Shown here: positions 48,251 through 57,589 of the stretch, one piece after another
How positions within the stretch are numbered: position 1 is the first letter of the stretch
Layout of the letters: every line of letters starts with the position of its first letter
NCBI RefSeq assembly: GCF_003086695.1
Contig: NZ_CP025999.1
Span: 3,796,344 to 3,860,343, forward strand
DNA: 64,000 nt
Reading direction: 5' to 3'
Source: Stenotrophomonas sp. SAU14A_NAIMI4_8
GTDB lineage: Bacteria > Pseudomonadota > Gammaproteobacteria > Xanthomonadales > Xanthomonadaceae
The notes under the pieces: model-generated
What the model saw: the letters and a program-made list of their open reading frames with translations, nothing else
Databases searched by the model: none
Told to the model about the DNA's origin: nothing
Made by a program: the position numbers and the translations under genes

Positions 48251-48877
48251 TCAGTTCCGGGTCGGGGCCGGTGCCACCTGGTCCAGCGCCAGGTTCAGCT
48301 CCAGCACGTTCACGTGCGGCGCACCATAGAGGCCAAAGCGCATGCCTTCGGTGTGCTTGGCCAGCAAGGCCTGCACATCGGCAGCCTGCATGCCGCGTGC
48401 CTTGGCCACGCGCTGCACCTGGATCTGCGCGGCCTGCGGCGAGATGTGCGGATCGATGCCGCCACCAGACTGGGTCACCAGGTCGCTGGGCACCGCTTCC
48501 GGCGCCACGCCGTCGCGCGCCGCCACGGCCGCGCGGGCCTCGTCCACCCGCGTGCGCAGGTCCGGGTTGGTGCGGGCCTGGTTGCTGCCGGCCAGCGCCA
48601 TCACGTCGTAGGACGCCGCCGACGGGCGCGACTGGAAGTAGCGGTCATCGGCAAACGGCTGCGCCACCAGTGACGAGCCGACCACCTTGCCGTCGCGCTC
48701 GATCAGGCTGCCACTGGCGGCGGCCGGGAACATCAGGTTCCCCAGGTTCGTGGCCGCCAGCGAGTAGACGAAACCGAAGCCCAGCAGCGAGGTGATCGCC
48801 AGGCCGATGGAAGCGCGCCAGACGCCACTGCGGGTGGGAGCGGAGTGCGACGAAGCGTGTTCAATGATGTTGTTCAT
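48251..48877 (-). CDS. kdpC: KdpC subunit of the K+-transporting ATPase
   Basis: 208 residues, one N-terminal membrane helix and the periplasmic domain with SRPSAASYD and QSGGGIDPHISPQAA. It begins 9 bases after kdpB. Confidence 0.95.
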   Translation of the reverse strand: MNNIIEHASSHSAPTRSGVWRASIGLAITSLLGFGFVYSLAATNLGNLMFPAAASGSLIERDGKVVGSSLVAQPFADDRYFQSRPSAASYDVMALAGSNQARTNPDLRTRVDEARAAVAARDGVAPEAVPSDLVTQSGGGIDPHISPQAAQIQVQRVAKARGMQAADVQALLAKHTEGMRFGLYGAPHVNVLELNLALDQVAPAPTRN

Positions 48878-48886
48878 GGCAGGTCC

Positions 48887-50950
48887 TCAGGCACCGAACA
48901 CGGCGGCCAGCGCAATGTCGATCAATTTGATGGCCGGGAACGGCAGCAGCACGCCGCCCAGGCCGTACACCAGCACATTGCGGCGCAGCAGCGCGGTGGC
49001 GCTGGCGGCACGGAAGCGCACACCGCGCAGGGCCAGCGGAATCAGGATCGGAATGATGATCGCGTTGAAGATCAGCGCGGCCACCACCGCGTTGGTCGGG
49101 CTGGACAGGTGCATCACGTTCAGCGCGGCCATCGAGGGAACGGCGGCGAACATCGCCGGCAGGATGGCGAAGTACTTGGACACGTCATTGGCCAGCGAGA
49201 ACGTGGTCAGCGCGCCGCGGGTGATCAACTGCTGCTTGCCCAATTCCACCACCTGCAGCAGCTTGGCCGGGTCCGAATCCAGGTCGACCATGTTGCCGGC
49301 TTCCTTGGCTGCCTGCGTGCCCGAGTTCATCGCCAGGCCGACGTCGGCCTGCGCCAGCGCCGGCGCATCGTTGGTGCCGTCGCCAACCATCGCCACCAGG
49401 CGCCCCGAGGCCTGTTCCTGGCGGATACGGGCCAGCTTGTCTTCCGGGCGTGCCTCGGCGATGTAGTCGTCCACGCCGGCTTCGGCAGCGATGGCCGCGG
49501 CGGTCAGCGGGTTGTCGCCGGTGATCATCACCGTCTTGATGCCCATTGCACGCAGCTGCGCGAACTTTTCCTTGATGCCGTGCTTGACCACGTCGGACAG
49601 CTCGATCACCCCCAGCAGGTGGCGACCATCGGCCACCACCAGCGGCGTCGCGCCATTGCGGGCTACCTGCTCCACGCGCGCCGACAGTTCCGGCGAGGGC
49701 TCCGAGCCCAGCGACTGCGCGTACTTCACCATGGCGTCGATGGCGCCCTTGCGGATGGCACGCACCTGGCCATCGGACAGATTCAGATCGACACCGGACA
49801 TGCGGGTGTGCGCACTGAACGGCACGAAGTGCGCGTTGGTCGGCTCTTCGATGGGCGTGTTCGGCTGGCGGGCCAGCTTGACGATCGACTTGCCTTCCGG
49901 AGTCGGGTCGGCCAGCGAGGACAGCAGCGCTGCTTCGCGCAGTCGCTGCATGTCCACGCCCGCCAGCGGATGGAACGCCGTGGCCTGGCGATCGCCGTGG
50001 GTGATGGTGCCGGTCTTGTCCAGCAGCAGCACGTCCACGTCACCGGCCACTTCCACCGCCTTGCCCGACTTGGCCAACACGTTGGACGACAGCGCGCGGT
50101 TCATGCCGGCAATGCCGATGGCCGGCAGCAGGCCACCGATGGTGGTCGGAATCAGGCAGACCAGCAACGCGACCAGCAGCAGCGGGTCCAGCGAAATACC
50201 CACGAAACCGGCGATGGACGGCAGGGTCAGCACCACGATCAGGAAGGTCAGCGTCATGGTGACCAGCAGCAGGCCCAGCGCGATCTCGTTGGGGGTCTTC
50301 TGCCGGTTGGCACCTTCCACCAGCGAGATCATGCGGTCCAGGAAGCTGTTGCCTGGTTCGGCGGTTACCCGCACCACGATTTCGTCGGACAGCACCTTGG
50401 TGCCACCGATCACGCCGGAGCGGTCGGTACCGGCCTCACGCAGTACCGGTGCCGATTCGCCGGTCACCGCCGATTCGTTGATGGTGGCCAGGCCACGGAT
50501 GATCTCGCCGTCGGCGGGCACGATCTCGCCCGCCGACACCACCACCAGATCGTCCGGGCGCAGCTCGGCGGCCGGCACCGAGACCGCGCTGGCCGGCATG
50601 GCCGCATCGCTGATCCTGCGTGCCACCAGATCCTTGCGTGCACGGCGCAGCGAGGCGGCCTGGCCGCGACCGCGCGCTTCGGCCACGGCCTCGGCGAAGT
50701 TGGCGAACAGCACGGTGACCAGCAGCAGTGCGGTAACCGCCCAGCCGGTACCGGTGGCGGCCTTGCCGGTAATGGTCAGGCCCGCCGTGAGCAGGGTGCC
50801 CAGCCACACCACGGCCATCACCGGGTTGCGGAAGGCATGGCCAGGCGACAGCTTGGCGAAGGACGCAATGACAGCGGCCTTGAACCCGGCGGCATCCAGC
50901 AGCGCCGGGCGACCGGGGCGATGCCCGGTGTGCATGGAAGTATCAGTCAT
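48887..50950 (-). CDS. kdpB: KdpB catalytic subunit of the K+-transporting P-type ATPase
   Basis: 687 residues. The phosphorylation site DKTGTIT is near 310, TGES in the actuator domain, and [16 protein letters not shown] in the hinge. It hydrolyses ATP for KdpA. It begins 10 bases after kdpA. Confidence 0.97.
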   Translation of the reverse strand: MTDTSMHTGHRPGRPALLDAAGFKAAVIASFAKLSPGHAFRNPVMAVVWLGTLLTAGLTITGKAATGTGWAVTALLLVTVLFANFAEAVAEARGRGQAASLRRARKDLVARRISDAAMPASAVSVPAAELRPDDLVVVSAGEIVPADGEIIRGLATINESAVTGESAPVLREAGTDRSGVIGGTKVLSDEIVVRVTAEPGNSFLDRMISLVEGANRQKTPNEIALGLLLVTMTLTFLIVVLTLPSIAGFVGISLDPLLLVALLVCLIPTTIGGLLPAIGIAGMNRALSSNVLAKSGKAVEVAGDVDVLLLDKTGTITHGDRQATAFHPLAGVDMQRLREAALLSSLADPTPEGKSIVKLARQPNTPIEEPTNAHFVPFSAHTRMSGVDLNLSDGQVRAIRKGAIDAMVKYAQSLGSEPSPELSARVEQVARNGATPLVVADGRHLLGVIELSDVVKHGIKEKFAQLRAMGIKTVMITGDNPLTAAAIAAEAGVDDYIAEARPEDKLARIRQEQASGRLVAMVGDGTNDAPALAQADVGLAMNSGTQAAKEAGNMVDLDSDPAKLLQVVELGKQQLITRGALTTFSLANDVSKYFAILPAMFAAVPSMAALNVMHLSSPTNAVVAALIFNAIIIPILIPLALRGVRFRAASATALLRRNVLVYGLGGVLLPFPAIKLIDIALAAVFGA

Positions 50951-50960
50951 TGGGAAATCC

Positions 50961-52694
50961 TCAGAAGGCCTTGAGCGCCAGGTGATCGGCGATGGGGCCC
51001 AGCACCAGAACCGGCATGAACTGAAGCAGGGTCAGGATGACGACCACCGCGATCAGGGTGAGTGCGAAGGTGGGCGTTTCCACGTGCAGCGTGCCCGGGC
51101 TTTCCGGAACGGCACGCTTGCGCGCCAACATCGCCGAAATGACCAGCGGGATGATCAGTGCCGGGTAACGGCCCAGCGCCAACACCACCGCACAGGTCAG
51201 GTTCCACCAGTAGGTGGCATCGCCCAGACCTTCGAAGCCGGAGCCGTTGTTGGCAAAGGCCGAAGTGAATTCATAGAACACCTGGCTGATGCCGTGGAAG
51301 GACGGGTTGGAATTGCCGGTCAGGCTGGGCACGGCCAGGGTGATGGCGGTAAGGGACAGCAGCACCAGCGGCTGCAGCAGCACCAGCACGGCCAGCAGTT
51401 TCACTTCCGGCGCTTCGATCTTGCGGCCGAACAGTTCCGGGGTGCGGCCGGTCATCAGGCCGGCCAGGAACACGCTCAGCAACAGATAGACCAGGAACTG
51501 CTGCAGGCCGCAGCCGATGCCACCCCAGATGGAGTTGACCAGCATGTTGCCGATCGTGACCAGGCCGGTCAGCGGCGCCAGCGAATCGTGCATGGCGTTC
51601 ACCGAGCCGTTGGAGGTCTGCGTGGTCAACGCCGCCCACAGCGCGGAAGCGTCGGCGCCGAAGCGCACTTCCTTGCCCTCCATCAGTGCAATGTCGGTAC
51701 TGGTGGACGACAGCGATTCAGACCACAGGGCCACACCGGTGGAAACCAGCGACATGGCCAGCATGGTGCCGACCACCAGCGCGGTGAAGCGGCGGCGCCC
51801 GGTGAAGGCGCTTACCATGAAAGCGATGCTGACCGGAATCAGGATCAAGGCCAGGGTTTCCAGCAGGTTGGAAAGCGCGGTCGGGTTTTCCAGCGGCACG
51901 GCACTGTTGGGGCCATACCAGCCACCGCCATTGGTACCCAGCTGCTTGGCCGCCACCATCGAGGCCACCGGCCCCAACGGAATCTTCTGCTCGGCCATGC
52001 CCGCAGACGCGTCGATGGGCGTGGCCACCGGGCCGCCGTTCAGAGTGGACGGCACGCCCTGCCAGGTCAGCAGCAGCGACCACAGCAGGCACAGCGGCAG
52101 CATCAGGCGCACGGCCGGGCGGATGACATCGGCCCAGTAGTTGCCCAGGTCGGGTTCGCCATCGGTTGCAGCGACCGGCGTCGCGCGATCCTTGCCCGTT
52201 GCGGCCAGCACATCGCGCCTGCGCCCGCCGAACAGGCCGCGCAGGGTTGCCACCACCAGGGCCAGGCCCATCATCGGGGTGATCACCTGCAGGCCGAGAA
52301 TGCCGGTCATCTGCGCGAAGTAGGACAACTGCGCCTGGCCGGAATAGTGCTGCTGGTTGGTGTTGGTCAGGAACGAGACCATGGTGTGCAGCGCCAGGTC
52401 CCAGTGCATGTTCGGCGCATTGTTGGGGTTCAGCGGCAACCAGGCCTGGGTCATGAAGATGGCCAGGGTCAGCACGGCCAGCACCAGGTTGCTGACCAGG
52501 AACGCCGTAACGTACTGCTTCCAGCCCATACCCTGGCCAGGCGCAACGCCCAGCATGCGATAGAGCGGCCGTTCGATCAGGCCAAACACGCGGTCACCCC
52601 ACATGGGGTTGCCACGCATCACCGCCGCCAGATAGCGGCCAATGGGCCAGCCCAGCAACAGGGCCAGCGCAAATACGGAAAGGAACTCGAACAT
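50961..52694 (-). CDS. kdpA: KdpA potassium channel subunit
   Basis: 577 residues with about ten membrane helices and four selectivity-filter repeats ([23 protein letters not shown], and NNGSGFEG near the end). The ATG at 52694 is preceded by AAGGTGG, which favours it over the in-frame GTG at 52706. No kdpF-like peptide precedes it; the 71-base gap to the porin gene is not hydrophobic in any frame. Confidence 0.96.
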   Translation of the reverse strand: MFEFLSVFALALLLGWPIGRYLAAVMRGNPMWGDRVFGLIERPLYRMLGVAPGQGMGWKQYVTAFLVSNLVLAVLTLAIFMTQAWLPLNPNNAPNMHWDLALHTMVSFLTNTNQQHYSGQAQLSYFAQMTGILGLQVITPMMGLALVVATLRGLFGGRRRDVLAATGKDRATPVAATDGEPDLGNYWADVIRPAVRLMLPLCLLWSLLLTWQGVPSTLNGGPVATPIDASAGMAEQKIPLGPVASMVAAKQLGTNGGGWYGPNSAVPLENPTALSNLLETLALILIPVSIAFMVSAFTGRRRFTALVVGTMLAMSLVSTGVALWSESLSSTSTDIALMEGKEVRFGADASALWAALTTQTSNGSVNAMHDSLAPLTGLVTIGNMLVNSIWGGIGCGLQQFLVYLLLSVFLAGLMTGRTPELFGRKIEAPEVKLLAVLVLLQPLVLLSLTAITLAVPSLTGNSNPSFHGISQVFYEFTSAFANNGSGFEGLGDATYWWNLTCAVVLALGRYPALIIPLVISAMLARKRAVPESPGTLHVETPTFALTLIAVVVILTLLQFMPVLVLGPIADHLALKAF

Positions 52695-52765
52695 GGGATG
52701 TCCCACCTTGTTGTGGTTGGATCGCCGTGCGCGCGGGGGCGCCTGTCAGCGATGCCGGACTCAGT

Positions 52766-53494
52766 TCAGAACGACGCCTGCAGCGCGGCTTCGACGCGCG
52801 AACCCGCCAGATCGGGGAAGATGCGCTTGGCCGCCGAATCGGTGGCGTGCGCGGTCACGCGCAGTTCGAACGGCGCCTTGAAGGCCCAGATGCCGCTCAG
52901 TTGGCCGTGCGTGTAGCTGTCGTTGTAGGCGTCTTCCAGCCAGTAATGGCCCACGGCGGCCTCGAAGCGCACGCTGTCGCTGACCGGCAGTCGCGCGCCC
53001 AGCTGCGCGTACACGCCGCGCTCGTCGGTGGCCAGGGCATCGGGCGAGTACGCCACCTGCAGCCAGTAGTTCTGCTTCCAGGTCACGGTGCTGTTCAATT
53101 CGGTCCAGTTCAGATCCACCGTGGTGGACGGGTACCGGTAATGGATCAGGTTGACGTCCAGCGCCCAATCGTCAGACAGGCCACCGGACCAGCCGGCAAT
53201 GAAATCCAGCTCGCTGCTGGCATGGGTCTCCGGCGCGAATTCGACGTTGGAGCCCCAGACCGACGCGTACCAGCCCGATTCGGCACTGGCCTTGAAGCCG
53301 GCCTGCACGGCCGCATCGCCCTGGGTCTGGCTGGAACCACGCCACACATAATCATTGGCAATGGCGGCCGAGCCGGACACGGTGGCCGCATGGCTGCTGA
53401 GCGCGGTGCCGGCGAACAGGACCAGGCCGGCCAGGCTACGGGTGGCAATGACCTGGGCGCTGACGCGCTGGCCCGGGAAGAGGTGCAGAGACAT
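52766..53494 (-). CDS. TorF family putative porin
   Basis: 242 residues. A signal peptide ending SHAAT is followed by a beta-barrel with alternating residues and terminal Phe (AALQASF). VSGSAAIANDYVWRGSSQTQ is the TorF/Gcw_chp opening. It is the first gene of the kdp operon, so it may let potassium cross the outer membrane. The start at 53494 is chosen to give a proper signal; upstream in-frame ATGs at 53566 and 53608 exist. Confidence 0.85.
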   Translation of the reverse strand: MSLHLFPGQRVSAQVIATRSLAGLVLFAGTALSSHAATVSGSAAIANDYVWRGSSQTQGDAAVQAGFKASAESGWYASVWGSNVEFAPETHASSELDFIAGWSGGLSDDWALDVNLIHYRYPSTTVDLNWTELNSTVTWKQNYWLQVAYSPDALATDERGVYAQLGARLPVSDSVRFEAAVGHYWLEDAYNDSYTHGQLSGIWAFKAPFELRVTAHATDSAAKRIFPDLAGSRVEAALQASF

Positions 53495-53586
53495 GAAATG
53501 ACAACTCACAGGATGGCTGTTCAGCCGATGCGAAAATTGTCGAATCGATGCCTGTAAAAAGCCCATTCCCGCGTTGATACGCCGCG

Positions 53587-53692
53587 TAAAATCTTCATAA
53601 AATTTCACGCCCCGCTGGCGGCGATGCAGCGCACCGCGCCGGCCGTTACGTTGATTTTATGCAGGGGCGGCAGAACACGGCTGGCGATTTTA
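53587..53692. promoter_or_regulatory. ATTTTA boxes in the kdp/AroQ-like divergent region
   Basis: TAAAAT occurs at 53587 and 53598, exactly 11 bases apart, as expected for the tandem half-sites of OmpR-family regulators such as KdpE. In the opposite orientation, GATTTTA occurs at 53653 and 53686, 33 bases (three turns) apart. The first pair lies about 95 bases upstream of the porin start, the second 60-95 bases before the divergent gene at 53750. Binding by KdpE is inferred. Confidence 0.5.
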
Positions 53693-53749
53693 CGTAGCCC
53701 ACCGCGACCATGGCATCACCGCACCGCAGGGTGTGAAACCAGAACCGCC

Positions 53750-54151
53750 ATGACCGTGATCGTGATTCGCCACGCAACCCCCAGCAGTGTGCCGCCGAGC
53801 CTGCCTGCGCACTTGGGCAACCATCCCGTGGTCTGCAAAGACTGCAGTGGCGTGGAAGAGATTCGCCAGTGTCTGTGCCAGATCGACGCCCAGCCCCGCG
53901 ACTGGGTGGTGCTGGAACTGGGTGCCGTGGACGAGCAGCAATGGTGCGAACAGGCCGCCGCGCTGGGCCACGCGCTGGACCAGTTGCCGGCGCAGTACAT
54001 TGAAGTCCAGGCCACCTGCGAACTGGATCTGCAGTCGCGGCTGCGCCTGCAGCATGCACCGGCCGCCGTGGTGGTCGACCATCGCAACGCGCAGGGCGGC
54101 TATCCGCTCTCGCTGGGCATCATCCGCCACCGTCTGGCCATGGAGGCCTGA
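53750..54151 (+). CDS. AroQ-like degenerate protein 1
   Basis: 133 residues. The layout follows type II dehydroquinase: a strand at the start (TVIVIRH), EEIRQCLCQIDAQ, DWVVLELGAVDEQQW in place of the IINPGA segment, and PAQYIEVQ where AroQ has PVVEVH. The catalytic Tyr loop, the Asn of NPGA and the His of EVH are all missing. It is probably a non-catalytic relative; similarity is judged by eye and is weaker than for the next gene. Only 3 bases separate it from that gene. Confidence 0.65.
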   Translation: MTVIVIRHATPSSVPPSLPAHLGNHPVVCKDCSGVEEIRQCLCQIDAQPRDWVVLELGAVDEQQWCEQAAALGHALDQLPAQYIEVQATCELDLQSRLRLQHAPAAVVVDHRNAQGGYPLSLGIIRHRLAMEA

Positions 54152-54154
54152 GCC

Positions 54155-54601
54155 ATGTCGATCTTCATCATTCGTGGCCCGGAAGCCAGTGGCCGTCTTA
54201 TCCGCACGGCTGCACCGCTGCCCAGCCCCGTGCTGAAGGCACTGGTGGAACGCGCCATCGATGCCGGCACCACCATCGCCATCCGCGCGTGCGGTTCCGA
54301 ACAGGAACTGCTGGACGCACTGCGCGTGGCCGACCACAGCCGCGGCGAGATCACCCTGCTCGACCCCGGTGCGTGCGCCGACAGCACCCGCCTGCAGCGC
54401 CTGCTGCCGCATCTGCATAACGCCTATGTGGAAGTGCACGACGATGGCGCGCAGCGCGAGACCTGCATTCCGGCTGGTGCTGGGCGCCGGCTGGCGGTGG
54501 CCAGTGGCTACGGTGCGCAGAGCTATGCGTTGGGGCTGGAGATCGCGCTGGAACACCTGGGGCTGGCCGAAGACAGCAACCGCTTCCACGTGGGGACCTG
54601 A
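54155..54601 (+). CDS. AroQ-like degenerate protein 2
   Basis: 148 residues. Clear type II dehydroquinase pattern: IFIIRGP for ILVINGPN, EQELLDALRVAD for EGELIDWIHEA, ITLLDPGACADST for IIINPGAYTHTS, AYVEVHDDGAQRE for PVIEVHISNIHARE, and SGYGAQSYALGLE for the C-terminal helix. The active-site Asn is Asp, the His of the THTS loop is lost and the Tyr loop is gone; His of EVH and an Arg remain. Likely a pseudoenzyme or a protein with a new role. It is co-transcribed with the preceding gene. Confidence 0.75.
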   Translation: MSIFIIRGPEASGRLIRTAAPLPSPVLKALVERAIDAGTTIAIRACGSEQELLDALRVADHSRGEITLLDPGACADSTRLQRLLPHLHNAYVEVHDDGAQRETCIPAGAGRRLAVASGYGAQSYALGLEIALEHLGLAEDSNRFHVGT

Positions 54602-54619
54602 GCCGCACCCGGAAGATCT

Positions 54620-54642
54620 GTAGCGTCGAGCCTTGCTCGACG
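54620..54642. repeat. GTAG palindrome
   Basis: GTAGCGTCGAGCCTTGCTCGAC, 18 bases after the stop of the second AroQ-like gene. Confidence 0.7.
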
Positions 54643-54747
54643 AACCGTCGGCAACCGGTGTCGCAATCGGCGCGCCGCCGCGTGCGTCTGCAGCGCATCG
54701 GTGTATTGCAACAATTTCGATCTTTCCAACTTTCCTCATTGGCGGCC

Positions 54748-55027
54748 AAGGCGACCCATGCGAAATATGGGTGGCCACCGAAAACGGGTGGCACGGGCTT
54801 GCAATCCCGTGGGTAGTTTCTGCTGGTTACGCTTGCCTGTCGGCGTCGCCCATTCCCTGTGGGTGGCGTCGGCAGGCACTCTGTCCGCGCACCTATGGCG
54901 GGCGGTGCGTGGGGGCCTCGTGCCCGCCGGCTTTTGCAGAAGCTCCCCGGTATTGCAACCACGCACCGTCCGCCACCCTTGCTGTTAAGCGGGGTGGCTT
55001 CTTCGCCGCATGCAGAAGGAAGCCGCC
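54748..55027 (+). ncRNA. candidate structured cis-regulatory leader RNA
   Basis: This 426-base gap holds no convincing gene. On the + strand it folds as follows. Hairpins: 54754-54759/54767-54772, 54774-54779/54787-54792 with a GAAAACG loop, and 54793-54797/54806-54810. A 19-bp stem: 54834-54852/54860-54878, with all four non-Watson-Crick positions G-U. A pseudoknot: 54885-54893/54904-54912, whose loop (54897-54903) pairs with 54922-54928. A competing 16-bp stem: 54897-54912/54959-54974, one G-U. Near the gene, 54972-54978 pairs with 54992-54998, and the exclusive alternative 54996-55004/55015-55024 hides the ribosome binding site AGAAGGA. It looks like an on/off leader; the ligand and the family are unknown to me. 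Confidence 0.6.
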
Positions 55028-55429
55028 ATGAGCACCTCGCGATACCCGTACCTGTTCGCCACTTTGGGCGAGGCCGCCAACACCCTGCCCGATGAACTTG
55101 CCCAGCCGCTGGAAACCACGCTTGCCGCCCAGCAGACCGATGCGGGCATCACTCTGCTGGGCAGCCTGCAGCGCATCCGCCAGGTAGATGCCGCCGATGG
55201 CCAGCCGCTGCAGCGCAAGGGGCGTAGCAACGGCCAGTGCATGGCGCTGGCGCGCATCCATCGCGCCAACGCCGGGCTGACGCTGCTGCTGGAACTGCTG
55301 CACGCCAGCGAGCGCGTGCGCGTGGATGGCGACGAAGCGCAGCAGGTCGGCAACGATGTGCGCGAAGGCCTGCTGCTCGCGTGCCGTGGCCTGGCTGAGT
55401 ATGTGGATGTGCAGGTGCACGCGGCCTGA
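55028..55429 (+). CDS. unknown protein controlled by the structured leader, 133 residues
   Basis: I do not recognise the family. It is soluble, mostly helical, without signal peptide. The middle, RSNGQCMALARIHRANAGL, is basic, and the C-terminal third (LLLELLHASERVRVDG, then EGLLLACRGLAEYVDVQVH) is a pair of amphipathic helices. AGAAGGA lies 8 bases before the ATG at 55028 and is the sequence that the leader hairpin would sequester. Confidence 0.7.
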   Translation: MSTSRYPYLFATLGEAANTLPDELAQPLETTLAAQQTDAGITLLGSLQRIRQVDAADGQPLQRKGRSNGQCMALARIHRANAGLTLLLELLHASERVRVDGDEAQQVGNDVREGLLLACRGLAEYVDVQVHAA

Positions 55430-55436
55430 GGCATGC

Positions 55437-55532
55437 CGCCGGGCATGGCCCGGCGCTACCGATGGTGGCCGAGCCGTGCCCCGCGGCGCCGGTGTTGCCC
55501 GGCCCCTGGTAGCGCCGGGCCATGCCCGGCGA
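55437..55532. repeat. facing pair of GTAG palindromes
   Basis: CGCCGGGCATGGCCCGGCGC with TACC at 55437-55460 and GTAGCGCCGGGCCATGCCCGG from 55509. They lie between the convergent unknown gene and glmS. Confidence 0.8.
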
Positions 55533-55549
55533 CCACAGGCCCTTCCGGC

Positions 55550-57388
55550 TTATTCCACCGTAACGCTCTTGGCCAGGTTGCGCGGCTTGTCCACGTCGGT
55601 GCCGCGTGCCAGCGCGGTGTGGTAGGCCAGCAGCTGCACCGGAATGGTGTGCACCACCGGGCTGAGCACGCCGGCATGGCGCGGGGTGCGGATCACGTGC
55701 ACGCCTTCGGACTCGTTGAAGTTGCTGTCCTGGTCGGCGAACACGAACAGTTCGCCGCCACGCGCGCGCACTTCCTGCATGTTCGACTTCACCTTTTCCA
55801 GCAGGCTGTCGTTGGGCGCGATCACCACCACCGGCATGTCTTCGTCCACCAGCGCCAGCGGGCCGTGCTTCAGCTCACCGGCCGGGTAGGCCTCGGCATG
55901 GATATAGGTGATTTCCTTCAGCTTGAGCGCACCTTCCAGTGCGATCGGGTAATGCAGGCCACGGCCCAGGAACAGCGCGCTGCTCTTGCGCGCGAAGCGC
56001 TCGGCCCAGGCGGCGATCTGCGGTTCCATGTTCAGGGCGTGCTGCACGCTGCCCGGCAGGAAACGCAGCTGTTCCAGGTATTCCGCTTCCTGTGCTGCAT
56101 CCACCCGGCCGTGCAGCTTGCCCAGCACCACGGTCAGCTGGAACAGCGCGGCCAGCTGGGTGGTGAAGGCCTTGGTGGAGGCCACGCCGATTTCGGCGCC
56201 GGCACGGGTGTAGCAGACCAGTTCGCTGGCACGCGGAATCGCACTTTCCGGCACGTTGCAGATCGACAGCGTGTGGGTGTGGCCCAGCGACTTGGCGTAC
56301 TTCAGCGCTTCCATCGTATCCAGCGTTTCGCCGGACTGGGAAATGGTCACGATCAGGTGCTTGGGATTGGCATACGCGGCGCGGTAGCGGTACTCGCTGG
56401 CGATTTCCACGCTGCACGGCAGGCCGGCGATGGATTCGATCCAGTAACGCGCGGTCAGGCCCGAGTAGTAGCTGGTACCGCAGGCCAGGATCTGCACGCC
56501 TTCAATGCCGGCCAGCACGGTTTCGGCATTCTTGCCGAAAAGCTCGGCCGGGAAACCACCGGCGTCGATCGCCGCTTCGATGGTGTCACCCAGCGCGCGC
56601 GGCTGCTCGTGGATTTCCTTCTGCATGAAGTGGCGGTACGGGCCCAGTTCCAGCGAGGCCAGCGACACATCGGACAGATGGGTGTCGCGCTGCACCGGCT
56701 GGTCGTGTTCGTCGAACACCTGCACGCCATCACGGCGGATATCGGCGGTGTCGCCCTCTTCCAGGAAGATGACCTTGCGCGTGGCCGAGATCACGGCCGA
56801 CACATCGGACGCGACGAAGTTTTCGCCCTCGCCCAGGCCCACCAGCAGCGGGCAGCCCATGCGCGCGCAGACGAAGTGGTCCGGCTCGGCGCGGCTGACC
56901 ACGGCCAGGGCGTAGGCACCGGTCAGCTCCTTCACCGTGCGCTGCAGCGCGCCCAGCAGGCTGTCGCCGCCCTTCAGGTGGTGGTGCATCAGGTGCGCGA
57001 TCACTTCGGTGTCGGTCTGCGACTCGAAGGTGTAGCCCAGCGCGCGCAGCTTCTCGCGCTGCTCTTCGTGGTTTTCGATGATGCCGTTGTGCACCAGCGC
57101 CACGCCGTGGCTGATGTGCGGGTGCGCATTGGCCTCGGTCACCCCGCCATGGGTGGCCCAACGGGTGTGGCCGATGCCCAGGCTGGCGTTGAAGCCCTCG
57201 GCCTCGGCGGCGGTGGCCATTTCCGAAACACGGCCGGTGCGGCGCACGCGGCGCACGTCCGGGCGCTCGCCCTGGTCGATCACCGCAATACCGGAAGAAT
57301 CGTAGCCGCGGTATTCCAGTCGTTTCAGTCCTTCGATCAGCACCGGCACCACATCGCGATCAGCGATCGCACCTACGATTCCACACAT
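55550..57388 (-). CDS. glmS: glucosamine-6-phosphate synthase
   Basis: 612 residues. Cys2 of [12 protein letters not shown] is the glutaminase nucleophile; [14 protein letters not shown] and [10 protein letters not shown] follow. Two SIS domains (SQSGETLDT and the C-terminal half) bind fructose-6-phosphate, and the end is LAKSVTVE. It makes glucosamine-6-phosphate for peptidoglycan and LPS. Monocistronic; its upstream region is shared with the sigma-54 operon on the other strand. Confidence 0.97.
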   Translation of the reverse strand: MCGIVGAIADRDVVPVLIEGLKRLEYRGYDSSGIAVIDQGERPDVRRVRRTGRVSEMATAAEAEGFNASLGIGHTRWATHGGVTEANAHPHISHGVALVHNGIIENHEEQREKLRALGYTFESQTDTEVIAHLMHHHLKGGDSLLGALQRTVKELTGAYALAVVSRAEPDHFVCARMGCPLLVGLGEGENFVASDVSAVISATRKVIFLEEGDTADIRRDGVQVFDEHDQPVQRDTHLSDVSLASLELGPYRHFMQKEIHEQPRALGDTIEAAIDAGGFPAELFGKNAETVLAGIEGVQILACGTSYYSGLTARYWIESIAGLPCSVEIASEYRYRAAYANPKHLIVTISQSGETLDTMEALKYAKSLGHTHTLSICNVPESAIPRASELVCYTRAGAEIGVASTKAFTTQLAALFQLTVVLGKLHGRVDAAQEAEYLEQLRFLPGSVQHALNMEPQIAAWAERFARKSSALFLGRGLHYPIALEGALKLKEITYIHAEAYPAGELKHGPLALVDEDMPVVVIAPNDSLLEKVKSNMQEVRARGGELFVFADQDSNFNESEGVHVIRTPRHAGVLSPVVHTIPVQLLAYHTALARGTDVDKPRNLAKSVTVE

Positions 57389-57428
57389 GTCGCGTTTCCT
57401 TCAAGACGGTGTCGGCATTCTAGCGTGG

Positions 57429-57556
57429 GTGTCCGCCCTCCCCCGCCTGTCCGCTTAATGAAAGTGTCCGCTGCAGTGTCCGCGGACACCCGGACACCGA
57501 TCACGGGCCGCTAAATCACTGATTCATAACACCAAAAAGTTGGCACGCGACGTGCT
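57429..57556 (+). promoter_or_regulatory. sigma-54 promoter with clustered TGTCCG enhancer boxes
   Basis: TGGCACGCGACGTGCT at 57541-57556 matches the sigma-54 consensus at 11 of its 12 fixed positions, with GG and GC ten bases apart. Transcription would start near 57567, 23 bases before the adaptor gene. Upstream are GTGTCCG or CTGTCCG at 57429, 57447, 57464 and 57476 and inverted CGGACAC at 57483 and 57491. The pair at 57476-57489 makes the perfect palindrome GTGTCCGCGGACAC, centred near -85. This is the expected site for the response regulator at 62275. Confidence 0.85.
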
Positions 57557-57589
57557 TGGTATGGACTACCACCGACAGGCACGTACCCG

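Noticed and set aside
52695..52765. Possible kdpF upstream of kdpA.
   Set aside because: No frame in the 71-base gap begins with a start codon and encodes a hydrophobic peptide of the needed length.
54701..54988. Short frame on the plus strand, and another on the minus strand, inside the structured leader.
   Set aside because: Composition is Arg/Cys/Trp/Pro-rich with no fold, no ribosome binding site, and the sequence is explained better by the stems and pseudoknot.
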